Notes: generated by a model from the letters alone, not told the origin. Positions 28,602-38,800 are shown, counted from the stretch's first letter. The stretch: DNA of 64,000 bases from Nannocystis sp. (GCF_016714285.1 NZ_JADJNN010000040.1:1-64000), one strand, 5' to 3'. Numbers and translations: made by a program.

Positions 28602-29498
28602 ATGGTGGTCAACGAGGACATCAAGGCGCTGGCCAAGCGAGCATTCGAGCTGGCGCAGCTACCCGAGAGCGATCGGCCCGCCCACAAGTGGGAGGCGCTG
28701 ACCGTGAACGGGCAGATCATCGGCGCGGCGACCCCGGCGGGCATCGAGCAGGCGAAGCTCGAGACAGAGACCCGCTGGGGCGCCCAGATCCGGGCGCAGG
28801 GACTCGCCGCGCTCATCGATCCATGGTGGTACCTGCGCTCCGACGACGGCAAGCCGCCGGTAATCGCGGGCCTCGTTGAGAGCGCCATGACCAACCCGGA
28901 CCGCCCGCTCGGGTCGGTGCTGCGGTCCTTCGCCACCGTGGAAGCTGAGAAGCGGGCGGCGCTCACCGACCAAGTGCGCGCATTCCTGGGGCGCGCCTTC
29001 GCGGGCGCCCTCGCGGACGCACGCCTGCGTTACGTCGACGTCATGCGCAGCCGGCCCGCGTTTCAGTGGCCCCGCGATCCGTGGGCAGCGGTGCTGCCAT
29101 ACGAGCAGAACGATCCGCCCGCGCAGATCCTCGTCGACAACCAGGGCAAGACCCACGACGGCGGGATGTTCGACGATCCGAGCGACGACACCAGCTGGGA
29201 GAAGCTGAAGTTTGGCGCCAAGGAGGCCGCGTGGGCCTGGGGCCCGGCGCTGCTGCAGTACAACCCGCCGGCCCTGTTCTACCAGGGCGTCGCGTCGGCG
29301 GCCGAGGCCGGGGCCGAAGCCGCGAAGGCGCCGCTCATCGCGGCGGCGAGATTCGGCAAGATCCTGATCGCAGGCGCCGCCGTCACCGGCGCGGCCGCGC
29401 TGCTTCTGTACGTCTACAACCGCAGCAAGCCCGCTGCGACCAGGCGAGCCGACGACCTCGATCACGCGATCGATGTCGAGGCGGTCGAGGTCTCCTGA
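28602..29498 (+). CDS. hypothetical protein with C-terminal membrane helix (298 aa)
   Basis: ATG directly follows the upstream TAG. MVVNEDIKALAKRAFELAQL..., a helical soluble body with several Trp (PWWYLRSDDGK, WEKLKFGAKEAAWAWG), then one membrane helix near residues 258-277 (ILIAGAAVTGAAALLLYVYN) and a short charged tail. A C-tail-anchored protein whose bulk lies in the cytoplasm or particle lumen. No family recognised. Confidence 0.65.
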   Translation: MVVNEDIKALAKRAFELAQLPESDRPAHKWEALTVNGQIIGAATPAGIEQAKLETETRWGAQIRAQGLAALIDPWWYLRSDDGKPPVIAGLVESAMTNPDRPLGSVLRSFATVEAEKRAALTDQVRAFLGRAFAGALADARLRYVDVMRSRPAFQWPRDPWAAVLPYEQNDPPAQILVDNQGKTHDGGMFDDPSDDTSWEKLKFGAKEAAWAWGPALLQYNPPALFYQGVASAAEAGAEAAKAPLIAAARFGKILIAGAAVTGAAALLLYVYNRSKPAATRRADDLDHAIDVEAVEVS

Positions 29499-29515
29499 GC
29501 GAGCGAGGACAACCC

Positions 29516-30575
29516 ATGGCGAACGGCAACGGGAAGAACGGGAAGAATGGCGACGCGAAGCAGGGCGCCGACGAGGGCAGCAAGGGCCCGAAGAACGGCG
29601 CGAGCAGCAACGCTGCCGCGAACGCGAAGGCCGGCGAATCTGCAGCGTGGCAGGTCAAGCCCGCGGAGGCGCCCAAGCCCGCGATCATCGTGCCGGCGCG
29701 CAGCTTGACCCCGGTGCTCGTCGGCGTGACCGCCTCGCCGCGAGCGCCGGTGCCGTCTACGCGTTGCACCGCTGGCGGCAGCGGCGGCTCATGGCGCAGG
29801 ATGGTGCCACAGCGCTCCCGGACTCCGAGCAGGCGTCGGGGCAGTCGCAGCCGGCCGCGCCCTCACCATCGCCGCCTGGGCAGTCGCCGATCGCAAAGCC
29901 GGGCAACGCCGACCCGAACTACTGGGGGACCACGGCGCGCGGCGAGGTGTACCGCCCGCTGTTCACCAAGCTCGAGGCCGTGACGGGCATGCCGCTGCGC
30001 CTTTACCTCTGCGTGGTCGCCAACCGCGAGGGCGGGTGGGTCCGCTCGGCGCGCAACAAGACGAAGGGGGAGGTCAAGGCGTCGCAGGACGCGATCGTGA
30101 ACGGCGGCAAGCGGGGCAACCCGTCGCCGAAGTTTGCAGCGTCGATCGGCGCGGCCGGGTCCGGCGGCCTGTTCGGGGCGCTCGCACCATACGTCGCCTG
30201 GACCGGGCTCGACGAGGACTACACCCCTACCTCGACGAGGACTGGCCGATCATCGAGGACCCGATCGTCGCGGCGATCTGCGCCGCGAAGTACTACCAGC
30301 GGATCGTCGGCGGCGGGCGCTACCCCGTGTTCGCCAACCCCGGGCAACCATCGCCCGAGGACAACTACCGCGTGCGCCTCGGGTGGGCGAGCCCGTCCGC
30401 GCTCAAGGACAGCCCGAATGGGCAGCTGTTTCAGGACGTGAAGAAGCGCTTCGACGAGGACCTCGCCGAGCTCGGCCTCAAGATCACGGACCTCGCACCG
30501 CCGAACGCCGACCGCTGGCCCGGCCTCGCGGCGGTCGTCGCGGCCCTCAAGGTCTTCCCCGTCACCTGGAAGTAG
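29516..30575 (+). CDS. membrane-anchored lysozyme/transglycosylase-like protein (~353 aa, two frameshifts)
   Basis: MANGNGKNGKNGDAKQGADE... is a low-complexity start, then one membrane helix spanning the first frameshift near 29,740 (LTPVLVGVTA joined to SAGAVYALHRWRQRR), a Pro/Ser/Gln linker and a C-terminal domain. That domain has LRLYLCVVANREGGWVRSAR, GSGGLFGALAPY and, after a second shift near 30,230, DPIVAAICAAKYYQRIV. The order 'Glu in RE-GG', 'GLF...P' and 'DP..a...aa.Y' follows the lysozyme-like SLT fold, with the Glu in NREGG as the likely acid. Single-helix anchored lytic enzymes are typical of membrane-containing phage particles that puncture peptidoglycan; here that is inference. 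Confidence 0.55.
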
Positions 30576-30584
30576 GAGGCTGAC

Positions 30585-31172
30585 ATGTCGATCCAGAGCT
30601 TCGCCCGCTGGGCGCTCGGCAGCATGGTGATCGCGGAGGGCGTGGCCGCGTGGTCGCGCTTCGACACACGCTCACGCCTGTTCATCGAGGCCGCGCAGCG
30701 GGCCAGATCGCTGCAACGCACGCTCGTCGTGATCGGCGATCCCGACGCCGGCCCCACCACCCGCCTGCTCCGCGCGTACGACTGCGGGGATGTGTGCGTC
30801 GACGCGAAGGGCTGCCCGATGTGCCCGGTGATGAAGGTCGCGGACATCACGGCCGGACCCATCCCCGGGATCTCGTCGAACTCTGCGGTGGTGTTCGTGT
30901 CGTGCGTGCTCGAGTACGTCGCCGACCTGCCCGCCGCGCTGCGGGAGATCCTGCGGATCGCCGGGGACTTCGAGAACATCTACATCGTCACCGTCCAGCC
31001 GTGGACGCTCACCGCGTCGCTGTACCCTGGCGCACGCTGGGCCGGCATCGCGGACCGACACGTGGTCGCCATGGCCCGCGTGACCACGACTCACAAGGCG
31101 ATCGCCGCGGGCGTCGTCGCGGGCGCCTCGTTGCTCGCGCTATGGCCCTCGGGGCGCAAGGAGGAACCATGA
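30585..31172 (+). CDS. methyltransferase-like membrane protein, paralogue A (195 aa)
   Basis: GGAGG upstream of the ATG. The core SAVVFVSCVLEYVADLP and EILRIAGDFENIYIVTVQPW resembles the second half of a class I SAM-dependent methyltransferase (strand 4/5 region), but the glycine-rich SAM-binding motif I is not recognisable. It carries CGDVCVDAKGCPMCPV, absent from the paralogue. The C-terminal helix (AIAAGVVAGASLLALW) looks membrane-inserted. The stop overlaps the next ATG (ATGA). The enzyme function may be lost, or the fold reused. Confidence 0.6.
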   Translation: MSIQSFARWALGSMVIAEGVAAWSRFDTRSRLFIEAAQRARSLQRTLVVIGDPDAGPTTRLLRAYDCGDVCVDAKGCPMCPVMKVADITAGPIPGISSNSAVVFVSCVLEYVADLPAALREILRIAGDFENIYIVTVQPWTLTASLYPGARWAGIADRHVVAMARVTTTHKAIAAGVVAGASLLALWPSGRKEEP

Positions 31173-31825
31173 CCGACGCGCGAATGATCGCCCGCCTGGG
31201 CCTGAGCGGTGTCGCGGTCGCGGAGACCGCGGCGACCTGGACGCGCTGGGAGCAACGCCGGCGACTCTTCCTCGCCGCCGACGAGCGCGCCCGCCAACTC
31301 GGCCGACCCCTGCTCGTCGTGCTGCCGCGCAAGGAGGGCTGGTTTAGCCGCTCTATGCGGCTGTACGAGTACGGGCCGCGCTACGGCGACATCTTCAACA
31401 GCAACGACGCGGCGGTGATCTTCGCCGACTCGCTCGCCCACGGGCTGCCCGCCATCTTGGATGACTCTGCCGTCGTCTACGTCGCCTGCGTGCTCGAGTA
31501 CGTCACCGACTTGCGGCGATCGATGGACGAGATCCTGCGGATCGCGGGCGAGCTCGAGAATATCTACGTCGTCACCGTGCAGCCCTGGACCCTGACGGCC
31601 GCGCTACACCCTGCCGCGCGCTGGGCCGGCATCGCCGACACGCACGCGGTCTCCATGGGCCCCGTGACGATGCTGCACAAAAGCGCCGCAGCCGGGGTGC
31701 TGATCGCCCTGGGCGTCATGTCCCTCGCATCGGGCCGGCGGAGCGTCCCGCCTCCACCAGCGCCGGAACCCGCCCTGGAGACCGGGCTCGCGCGCAGCAA
31801 GCCGGGCTCGTCGGGAGGCACGTAA
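31169..31825 (+). CDS. methyltransferase-like membrane protein, paralogue B (218 aa)
   Basis: MTDARMIARLGLSGVAVAET starts a protein parallel to the upstream one: SAVVYVACVLEYVTDLR, EILRIAGELENIYVVTVQPW and ARWAGIAD recur, with a C-terminal helix (AAAGVLIALGVMSLA) and a Pro-rich cytoplasmic tail. The divergence, together with strict conservation of the EYV.D and VQPWTLTA segments, argues both copies are under selection. A tandem duplication inside the element. Confidence 0.6.
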   Translation: MTDARMIARLGLSGVAVAETAATWTRWEQRRRLFLAADERARQLGRPLLVVLPRKEGWFSRSMRLYEYGPRYGDIFNSNDAAVIFADSLAHGLPAILDDSAVVYVACVLEYVTDLRRSMDEILRIAGELENIYVVTVQPWTLTAALHPAARWAGIADTHAVSMGPVTMLHKSAAAGVLIALGVMSLASGRRSVPPPPAPEPALETGLARSKPGSSGGT

Positions 31826-31828
31826 ACC

Positions 31829-32620
31829 ATGAAGCGCACCACCATCGCCCTCGCCGCAGGCGCCACCGTTGCCGGCGCTGCTCTCGGTCTTCGAGCCCTC
31901 ATGCGGCGCCAGGCCATCGCGGCCCTGCCGATTCCGACGCCGAACCTCGCGCTGAGCGTGCCGGGCTTCGCCGTGCTCGAGCGCATCACCGGCGGCATCG
32001 ACCCGGCCCAGCCCATGCCGCTCGTGCTCGTGCTCCACGGCATCGGCGGCGACATGGCACAGCTCGACCGCTACACCCGCATCAAGGTGCCGGCGCGCCT
32101 CGTGTACGTCCGCGGCCCGCTGAGCAACCCCCGCGGCGCGGGCTACAGCTACTTCGGAGCCCGCTTCAACAGCGCGAACTTCATGGCCGAGCTCGCGGCG
32201 GCGGCTGCCGAGATCGTCCACGTCGCCGACACCGTCGCAAGCCAGCGCGCCGTCACCCGCACGCTCGTGCTCGGCTACTCGCAGGGCGGCCACATCGCCT
32301 GGCTGCTCGCCGGTACCGGCCGCTTCGATGTCGTGATCCCCGTCTCCGGCGCCCTCGTCGCCACGTACCAGCCACCGCCATCGACCGGCCGCACGACGAT
32401 CCACGCGCTCCACGGCGAAGATGATCGCACGCTGCCAGTGACCGCGAGCGCAGCCACCTTCCAGGCCTTCACCGCCGCGGGCTACCGCGGGGACTACAAG
32501 CGGGTGCGGGCCGGCCACTCCCCGACGACGATCGGCAGCCATATCACGCCGATCTTGTCCGCCAGTCTCGACCCAAAGCCGGTACGCGGCTCGTTGGCTC
32601 CCCAGATCCGGGGCCGGTAG
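31829..32620 (+). CDS. alpha/beta hydrolase (esterase/lipase type), membrane-anchored
   Basis: 263 aa. An N-terminal helix (IALAAGATVAGAALGL) acts as uncleaved anchor or signal. The hydrolase core shows LVLVLHGIGGDMAQL (oxyanion loop), nucleophile elbow GYSQGG with Ser151, HGEDDRTLPV with an Asp near 198 and AGHS with His230: a complete triad in family order, closest in style to phospholipase/carboxylesterase proteins. Last gene of the right-arm operon. A lipid-acting enzyme fits a membrane-containing particle or lysis role. Confidence 0.75.
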   Translation: MKRTTIALAAGATVAGAALGLRALMRRQAIAALPIPTPNLALSVPGFAVLERITGGIDPAQPMPLVLVLHGIGGDMAQLDRYTRIKVPARLVYVRGPLSNPRGAGYSYFGARFNSANFMAELAAAAAEIVHVADTVASQRAVTRTLVLGYSQGGHIAWLLAGTGRFDVVIPVSGALVATYQPPPSTGRTTIHALHGEDDRTLPVTASAATFQAFTAAGYRGDYKRVRAGHSPTTIGSHITPILSASLDPKPVRGSLAPQIRGR

Positions 32621-33186
32621 TTCGAATAGCGCTGGTGCTCCTGCTTGTGCGCGTGGTCGAGCCACCGCTGGTGCTCCAGTCACCCGTGCTCGAGTCGATG
32701 GTGGTTGCCGGTGCTCCCGGTGGTGTCGACTGTCCCCTCACCAGTCGAGGTGTCACGCCAATGTGTAGCCCGCGCCCGGGCGCCGGTCGGTAGCGCTGGG
32801 TCCTTCGCGTCGACGATCTGGTTGCTGCAGTGCCAGTAACCCGGCTGCTCACCGCAGGACGGGCAGCCCCGCGAAGTGGTTGCAGCATGCGCAGATTCCG
32901 TGACGTCAGGTGCCGAAGCGAACGAGATAGTTCTTCGCAGCCGGGTCTTGCCGGGAAGGAGCGATCTCCAAGATCGCGTCGGATTATCCATTTTTAAGGT
33001 TATTTCCGTCAATCGTTCCCACACGGAGTTCCTGAAACGTGTCGATATTCGAGTGAACGGCGTAAGAAACGCGCTGTCACGTGGTGAATCAAACCCTGAT
33101 GTCTCGTTCGGGGCAGGCCACCAAGAAGTGAATGAACAGTGAAATAGATTTCGATTGCGTCCAAATTTGTCATGTGAACTACGTTA
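32621..33186. other. 565-bp region without a confident gene
   Basis: The first half reads on the minus strand as broken Ser/Thr-rich lipoprotein-like pieces (CPSCGEQPGYWHCSN, DTSTGEGTVDTTGSTG, STGDWSTSGGSTT) in shifting frames, which suggests a decayed myxobacterial lipoprotein gene. The second half (from about 32,960) is AT-richer and probably regulatory for the cluster that follows. A plus-strand frame at 32,876-33,142 has no support. Confidence 0.35.
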
Positions 33187-33251
33187 TTGACATTGCGCAG
33201 GCGGTGCAAGATCTTGTTGCAAGGCGATCGAGCAAGGAGGTATCATGACTT
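33187..33251 (+). promoter_or_regulatory. candidate promoter and strong ribosome binding site with immediate stop
   Basis: TTGACA at 33,187-33,192 and GATCTT 17 bp later make a plausible promoter. AAGGAGG at 33,234-33,240 precedes ATG at 33,245, but the third codon is TGA, in frame with the downstream gene. Either this is a two-codon leader, the TGA is a sequence error or mutation, or the real start is the GTG at 33,278 or ATG at 33,290. Confidence 0.4.
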
Positions 33252-33277
33252 GAATCCTCGATCGTGAACGCGGTATT

Positions 33278-33904
33278 GTGAATACGTCAATGAACAGTAG
33301 ATTACCTCATCTTCGCACGGTTCTGGCCCCGGAATATGCGAGCTTTCGCGACACGGAACTCGGGCCGATTAGCCGCAGTGCTCGGCCCCAAAATATCCCC
33401 GAGGATCTGGAATTCTCGCTGTCCGATATCGGAAGCGCCTTCAAAAAGGTGGGATCCGTCGTCGCCAAGCATGCGCCGGCGGTGCTCTCGGTCGCGAAGG
33501 GCGCCGCAGCGGGGTCGGCGTTCGGACCGTACGGTGCCCTCGCAGGGGCGCTGCTGACAGGGGTCAGCAGCGGCCTCCAGTCGGCGAGCCCATCGAATTC
33601 GACGGCATCAAAGGTGGGTTCGGTCCTGGGTAGCGTGACGTCGCTGGCGGGCCCAGCGACCGGTGGTGGACGCGGTGGTGGCTTGACGTCGCTGGCGGGC
33701 CTAGCGACCGGTGGGGGACGCGGTGGTGGCTTGACGTCGCTGGCGGGCCTAGCGACCGGTGGGGGTCGTGGTGGTTCGGTCCTGGGTGGCTTGACGTCGC
33801 TGGCGGGCCTAGCGACCGGTGGGGGTCGCGGCGGGGGCGCGAGCGCGTCCTCTGCGACGCAGCTCCTCGGGTTGTTGAGCCGCCCGAGGTCCGTCAGGCG
33901 GTAA
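33278..33904 (+). CDS. hydrophobic Gly-repeat protein, first of a five- or six-gene cluster (208 aa)
   Basis: GTG at 33,278 (ATG at 33,290 is equally possible; see the upstream in-frame TGA). The N-terminal ~50 residues are polar (LPHLRTVLAPEYASF...), then FSLSDIGSAFKKVGSVVAKH leads into a long Ala/Gly-rich amphipathic-to-hydrophobic segment (AAAGSAFGPYGALAGALLTG), and the C-terminal half is repeats of GLTSLAGLATGGGRGG. It could insert into or coat membranes. No family recognised. Confidence 0.6.
   Translation: MNTSMNSRLPHLRTVLAPEYASFRDTELGPISRSARPQNIPEDLEFSLSDIGSAFKKVGSVVAKHAPAVLSVAKGAAAGSAFGPYGALAGALLTGVSSGLQSASPSNSTASKVGSVLGSVTSLAGPATGGGRGGGLTSLAGLATGGGRGGGLTSLAGLATGGGRGGSVLGGLTSLAGLATGGGRGGGASASSATQLLGLLSRPRSVRR
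33630..33840 (+). repeat. tandem 48-bp repeats coding for GLTSLAGLATGGGRGG
   Basis: Four nearly identical units, the third and fourth separated by a short SVLG insertion, with the first unit slightly diverged (SVTSLAGPATGGGRGG). The DNA identity implies recent unit duplication. Confidence 0.8.
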
Positions 33905-33909
33905 CCGCC

Positions 33910-34043
33910 ATGACGCTCGGAAGGATGGGCCAGGAGAGCGTTCCGGTCGCACACCGGCCGGTCCCGTCGAGATTCCCGTACAGGCGTTCGCCGTCCTCGA
34001 CCTGGAGATGTGGACAGCCGAGGAGCTCGGCGACTACCCGTGA
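33910..34043 (+). CDS. possible small protein (~44 aa, frameshifted)
   Basis: ATG five bases after the previous stop reads MTLGRMGQESVPVAHRPVP; shifting one base near 33,965 gives VEIPVQAFAVLDLEMWTAEE followed by LGDYP and a TGA nine bases before the next ATG. The second half has the composition of a real protein and fits the gap exactly, but a single-base error must be assumed. Confidence 0.3.
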
Positions 34044-34052
34044 GGTCCGGCC

Positions 34053-34589
34053 ATGAACGACACGCTCCTCCAAACGTGGCTCGAATCCATCCAAAGCGGC
34101 AGGAGGCTCTCGCTGCAGGACATGCTGGCCCAGCTCGCGGAATCTGACCCGAGATTGGCCCCCTTCACCCGCTTCTTGGCGCAGGAGCGGGCGCCGCGGG
34201 GCGGGCAGGAGGACCAGGTAGTGGTCGAGTCGACCGCCGAGGACGTCGACGAACCGGACCCGGACCACTCCGAGCTTCATGCGGTCAGATCGCGGCTGAA
34301 AGAGGCGCGTCGGGTTGAGCGGACGCTCCTGCGAATGGACGCGGAACTCCAGGAGCTCCGCACGCGAAACGAGACGCTGGCCGCGGCGCTCGGCGCATGC
34401 CCGATGTGCTGGGGCGAGGACCCCGAGTGCGAAGAATGCGACGGTCGAGGTCATCCCGGCGCCGCCAAACCCGATTCGGAGCTGTTCCATCACTTCATAA
34501 TTCCCGCGGTCCGCCGAGTCGAACGTCTCGGGATGTGGGCCCAACAACCCGGTAACACTGCGAAAAGAAAGTCAGAGATCCAGCAATGA
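34053..34589 (+). CDS. coiled-coil protein with a CxxC...CxxC zinc-knuckle (178 aa)
   Basis: MNDTLLQTWLESIQSGRRLS, an acidic linker, a heptad-like coiled coil (ELHAVRSRLKEARRVERTLL), then CPMCWGEDPECEECDGRG (about residues 113-130), a four-cysteine site similar to one DnaJ-type zinc repeat, and a C-terminal region with HHFIIPAVRRVERLG. Probably an oligomeric Zn-binding scaffold or chaperone. The stop overlaps the ATG of the next gene (ATGA). Confidence 0.65.
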   Translation: MNDTLLQTWLESIQSGRRLSLQDMLAQLAESDPRLAPFTRFLAQERAPRGGQEDQVVVESTAEDVDEPDPDHSELHAVRSRLKEARRVERTLLRMDAELQELRTRNETLAAALGACPMCWGEDPECEECDGRGHPGAAKPDSELFHHFIIPAVRRVERLGMWAQQPGNTAKRKSEIQQ

Positions 34590-35177
34590 CGATGCCATAC
34601 TACGGTGAAGATCTTCCCGAGGACTACGAGAGCGACGAGAGCGACGAGAGCGACGAGAGCGACGAGGCTGCCCGAGGAGGTCGTCGCTTCCGCAGGCGTT
34701 CCCGTCGCCCGCGGGTCACGCTCGCCGATCGCGCGACCCGCCGGCAACTATGTCACGCAGGTCCAGCTGCAGGCAGCCTTGGCCGATGTCCGCAGGCAAG
34801 TCGCCACCAACGCCACGGCGATCAAGACGCTGGAGGGGCGGATCAACACGGTCAACCAGGAGCAGTCCCGCCTACGTCGCGACGTGACCGAGCAGAAGAA
34901 GCAGACCGACGGGCTGCGAAAGGACTTGAAGCAGACCCGCGAGATGGCGGCCTTGATGCCGCTGCTGACGCAGCCGAAATCGGTCGTGCTCAGCCGAGAC
35001 GTGGATAGTCTCCTGCCTGCGGGCACCAAGGTTGTCGTCGACAACAACGACATCTTCTCGTCCATGCTCCCGATGATGCTGCTCGGGGGCTCGGGGTTCA
35101 CCGGAGGCGGTAGCAGCGACGGCTCCGACAATCTGACGATGATGATGGTTATGATGCTCGCCTTTAGCAAGCGTTAG
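34586..35177 (+). CDS. acidic-repeat, coiled-coil protein with hydrophobic Met-rich end (~197 aa, frameshift)
   Basis: MTMPYYGEDLPEDYESDESD has an ESD tandem repeat (9-bp DNA unit, about 34,630-34,668) and then a basic RRFRRRSRRPR patch. An indel near 34,720 leads to RPAGNYVTQVQLQAALADVR, a long coiled coil (IKTLEGRINTVNQEQSRL...), LMPLLTQPKS, a beta segment (GTKVVVDNNDIFSSM) and a Gly/Met-rich end (LTMMMVMMLAFSKR). A fibre- or assembly-type protein is plausible. No named family recognised. Confidence 0.6.
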
Positions 35178-35211
35178 GTCGCTCGACGCCGGACCTCGAA
35201 GGAACTTCCAA

Positions 35212-35865
35212 ATGAACATCTTCAATTTCGTCATGGGACGGTTGCTGGCAGAGCGGCAGGGGGTGACCGACAGCGACGCCGTCAATCGCACGGGGTTGAT
35301 CAGCGCCCTGGTACCCGGCACCTCCGGGCTCGTGGCGGGCGCCGTGTTTGCCCGCCGCTCCGCCGAGAATACTCCGATCAGTGATCCGGTCGCGAACACG
35401 AACAAATTCGTCACGACGACCGACGCCGGAAAGGTGGACGTCGGGGTCGACAGGTCGGAGGTGGTGACGGTGCCCGATTTCGCAGGATACCCGGACTCAG
35501 GTACCCGGAAGATAGTCGCTAACGAACGGGGCCTGTTCTGTCAAGCTTTCGCCAAAGCAGATGAGAAAGACCAGGTGCCCGGGTCGGGCACGGTGGTTAA
35601 TCGGGGCACGCCAGTCACCCTCACGCTGCCCATGACGCGATCCACCGTCCTCGTGCCCAATTTCAACGGGATTCAAGACGAGGAGGCTGCGCAGAAACTT
35701 GCCAAGGACAAAAATGTCACGGTCAAGGTGATCGTGGCGGAGGAGTTCCAGCAGCACCCGGGCGCAGATGAGAAGGTATCCTGGGGTAAGGAGGTTCTAG
35801 TGTGCCTGCCGAAAGCCCGAAATCAGCCGGCTCAGCCCAAACAGGCAAAAGCGCAGCACCTATAG
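35212..35865 (+). CDS. PASTA-domain-like protein (217 aa)
   Basis: MNIFNFVMGRLLAERQGVTD then ISALVPGTSGLVAGAVFARR, a possible membrane-associated stretch. Two PASTA-like units follow: VVTVPDFAGYPDSG... to about residue 145, and STVLVPNFNGIQDEEAAQKL to the end, each with the 'V.VPd..G......A...L' signature. PASTA units bind peptidoglycan or muropeptides in other proteins, which fits the neighbouring peptidoglycan lytic domain. Lys/Gln/Pro-rich tail. Confidence 0.6.
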   Translation: MNIFNFVMGRLLAERQGVTDSDAVNRTGLISALVPGTSGLVAGAVFARRSAENTPISDPVANTNKFVTTTDAGKVDVGVDRSEVVTVPDFAGYPDSGTRKIVANERGLFCQAFAKADEKDQVPGSGTVVNRGTPVTLTLPMTRSTVLVPNFNGIQDEEAAQKLAKDKNVTVKVIVAEEFQQHPGADEKVSWGKEVLVCLPKARNQPAQPKQAKAQHL

Positions 35866-35868
35866 ACG

Positions 35869-38800
35869 ATGCAAATGGATCCGGGTCTTCAGGAGTTGAT
35901 CGCCGAGGGCGACTCTGAGGAGGAGGTCCCGCTCTTGATACGTGTCAGGGAGCGGGACCTCGTTCCCCGGAGCATCCGCATCATCGCCGATTTCAGCGAC
36001 ATCGTGACATGCCGCGTGCGTCGCGGGGACATCCTAGCGATTCGGGCCCACCCGGCGGTGCTCAGCATGAAGGCCCCGACCATCGTCGCGTCGGAGGCGG
36101 AGATCGACGACGGCGACGACTTGTCGCCCGACGGCATGCAATCTGACGAGCGTCGACCCTCAGAGGTGATCGCTACGGGTAGGGGGATCGTCGTCGGTGT
36201 CATCGACTGGGGCCTGCCCTGGGGTACGATCCCGCAGACTTCGACGCGCACGGACGTGGTACGCACGGTACTCATACCACCGGCATCGCGTGCGGGAACG
36301 GCCGGGCGGGGGGACCCGTGGGCGTGGCTCCGGAGAGCGACATCGTATTCGTCAACATCTCGCCGCTCAACGTGGGCGTTCAGGAACGGCTCAGCAATTC
36401 CGTGGCGCTGCTCGAGGCCGTCGATTTCATAGCGCGGACCGCCGGCGAGCGACCGTGGGTCATCAACGTGAGCATGGGCAACCAGGCGGGCCAGCACGAC
36501 GGCCTCACACTGGTCGAGCGGGCCCTCGACAACTGCGTGATGGCCGGTCCGGGGCGCGTGTGCGTACAGAGCACCGGGAATTACTACAACCGCAGCGCCC
36601 ATGCGGCCGGGGTCGTTCGCCCGGGTGAACGGGAGACCATCCCGTTCACCGTCCCGACTCGGCTCGTGGCGCCCTGCGAGATCGATGTGTGGTTTTCGGG
36701 TCGGGACCGCATGCACTGCGAGCTTGTCGCGCCGGACGGGGGTGTCGCGCGGGCGACGCCGGGTCACCACGCCGTGATCGAACTCGAGGGGCGGAGGGTG
36801 GCGACCCTCTACAATCGACTCACCGATCCGAACAACGGCGACAACGTCATCCGGATCTACTTGTATACCGGGGCGCCGGAGGGCGCCTGGCGAGTGAACC
36901 TGGACGCCGACGATGTCGTCGACGGACGGTATCACGTGTGGGTAGAGCGCAGCCGGGAAGGCGTCGCGCAGCAACCTCGCCTCGACGACGCCTGTGTCGC
37001 CCCGGCCTCGACGACGAACACGATATGCAACGGTTTTCGCACGATCGCCGTGGGTGGCTACGACCCGCACGCCGACGGCTCTCCGCTGGCGCCGTTTAGC
37101 AGCTCTGGGCCAACGCGAGACGGCCGTCAGAAGCCCGACCTCGTCGCGCCAGGGGTCCGGATTCTGGCAGCGAGGAGCGCGCCACGCGGAGCACCTGCGG
37201 ATCGCAAGTACCTCACCAGGATGTCGGGGACCAGCATGGCCGCGCCGTTCGTGACCGGTACCTGCGCGCTCATGCTGCAGGCGGCCGGACGTCCGCTTGA
37301 CAATCGCGCGATGCGGTCGCTGTTGTTCGGCAGCACGCGTCCCGCGCCGCAACACGACCCGCAGCGTGTCGGCAGCGGATACCTCGACATCGCTGCGGCC
37401 GAGCGGGCGGCCCGTGAGGGCGTCCAGCCCGGATTCTCTGAGCCTCGTGTCCACCAGGAGCCAGATATGATTGACGCACGTTCATTCCTCGATTCGTCGG
37501 CCGAAGATGTAGAGTTGGACATCGACAACCCGGTGTGGGTTCGCCCGACGGACGAGCCGGTCGACCGCCGAGCGCCGGTGGTCGCGTGGGCCGACGCCTT
37601 GATCGACCATGGGGTGCGCGAGGCGGACGCGTTGCTGCCCGTCCTGCTCGAGCGGAGCGGCCTCCCGGGGGCGCTCGTGCCGTTCCGTGGCGGTGAAGCG
37701 CTGTCCGCGGCGGACTTGTTCGACGTCCTCACGGCGCAAGAGGGCGCGTTGAGCCGTTACCTGTTTCGCTTCCTCGCCGTGGTTGCGTTCCCCGGCGGTT
37801 TTCTGACCGCGAGAGGCCTTCGGGCTGGCGATCTGGTGATCCGTCGCAGCGTCGAGCGCAACGGCGGCGCACGGCTGGGGGTGCTCGCCGGGGACGAAGT
37901 GATCCCGTGGCCGGATCTGGCAGCGCTCGGTCTCGACACGGAGGAGCCGCGCGCCGGGTATTATGTGCATGTTGCCGACGCGGCGCGGGGCTTCACCAGC
38001 AGGGGACGCCGCGCGTGGCGCCTCGCAGGGCGGGACGGTCGCGTCCAGTCGGATCTGATGGTCGTGCGGATCCGAACGCCGGCGGCGAATGAGTGGGCCG
38101 AGAGCAGCCAGACCCCGACGCCCTCGATCTTCGTGATCTCCGACGGCCAGGCGGTCCTTCGTTCGGCGCCGCCGGAACTGGCGTCCCTGGGCCGCATGAT
38201 CCCCAAGGGGAGCGAAGTGCGGATCATGGCCTCGCAGACAGTCGGCGGCAGGAGCTATGTCGAAGTGGTACAGTATCTGCCCGATGATATCGTCGACCCG
38301 CCCCACTATTGGGGCTGGACGGCGAAGTCCAACGTCAGTCCGAAGAAGATTGCCGTGACTGAGATGATTGCGAAGAACTATGATACCTTCATCCACGAGG
38401 CCAGCGAGAAATACGGGATCAAGGTCGAACAGATCCGTGCCATCATGGCGACCGAATCGGGAGGAAAACCCGGGGCGACGAGCGGCTCGGCGTTCGGGTT
38501 GATGCAGATGACGAAGGACACCTGGCGCTACACCCGGGACACGTACCACGAGCTCAAGAATTATGATTTCGCAAGCTACTGGAAGAATCCCCAGGTCAAC
38601 ATCCTCTTTGGAACCGCGACCCTCAAGTCCAAGATGGGATTGATCGGCGTCAGCCCTGACCACCCCGCTTCGCCGAGTTGGCGGTCGTCGCCTACAACGC
38701 CGGGAAGGCACGGTCAAAGCGGCGATCGCCAATGCGCGCGCCGCCGGCTCCGACGACCCGCCGTCTGATTGTCTGCAGGACGAGTATTTGAGGCCCGCCA

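Noticed and set aside
32876..33142. Possible 88-aa plus-strand gene
   Set aside because: No ribosome binding site, no recognisable composition and it spans a change in base composition; more likely chance.
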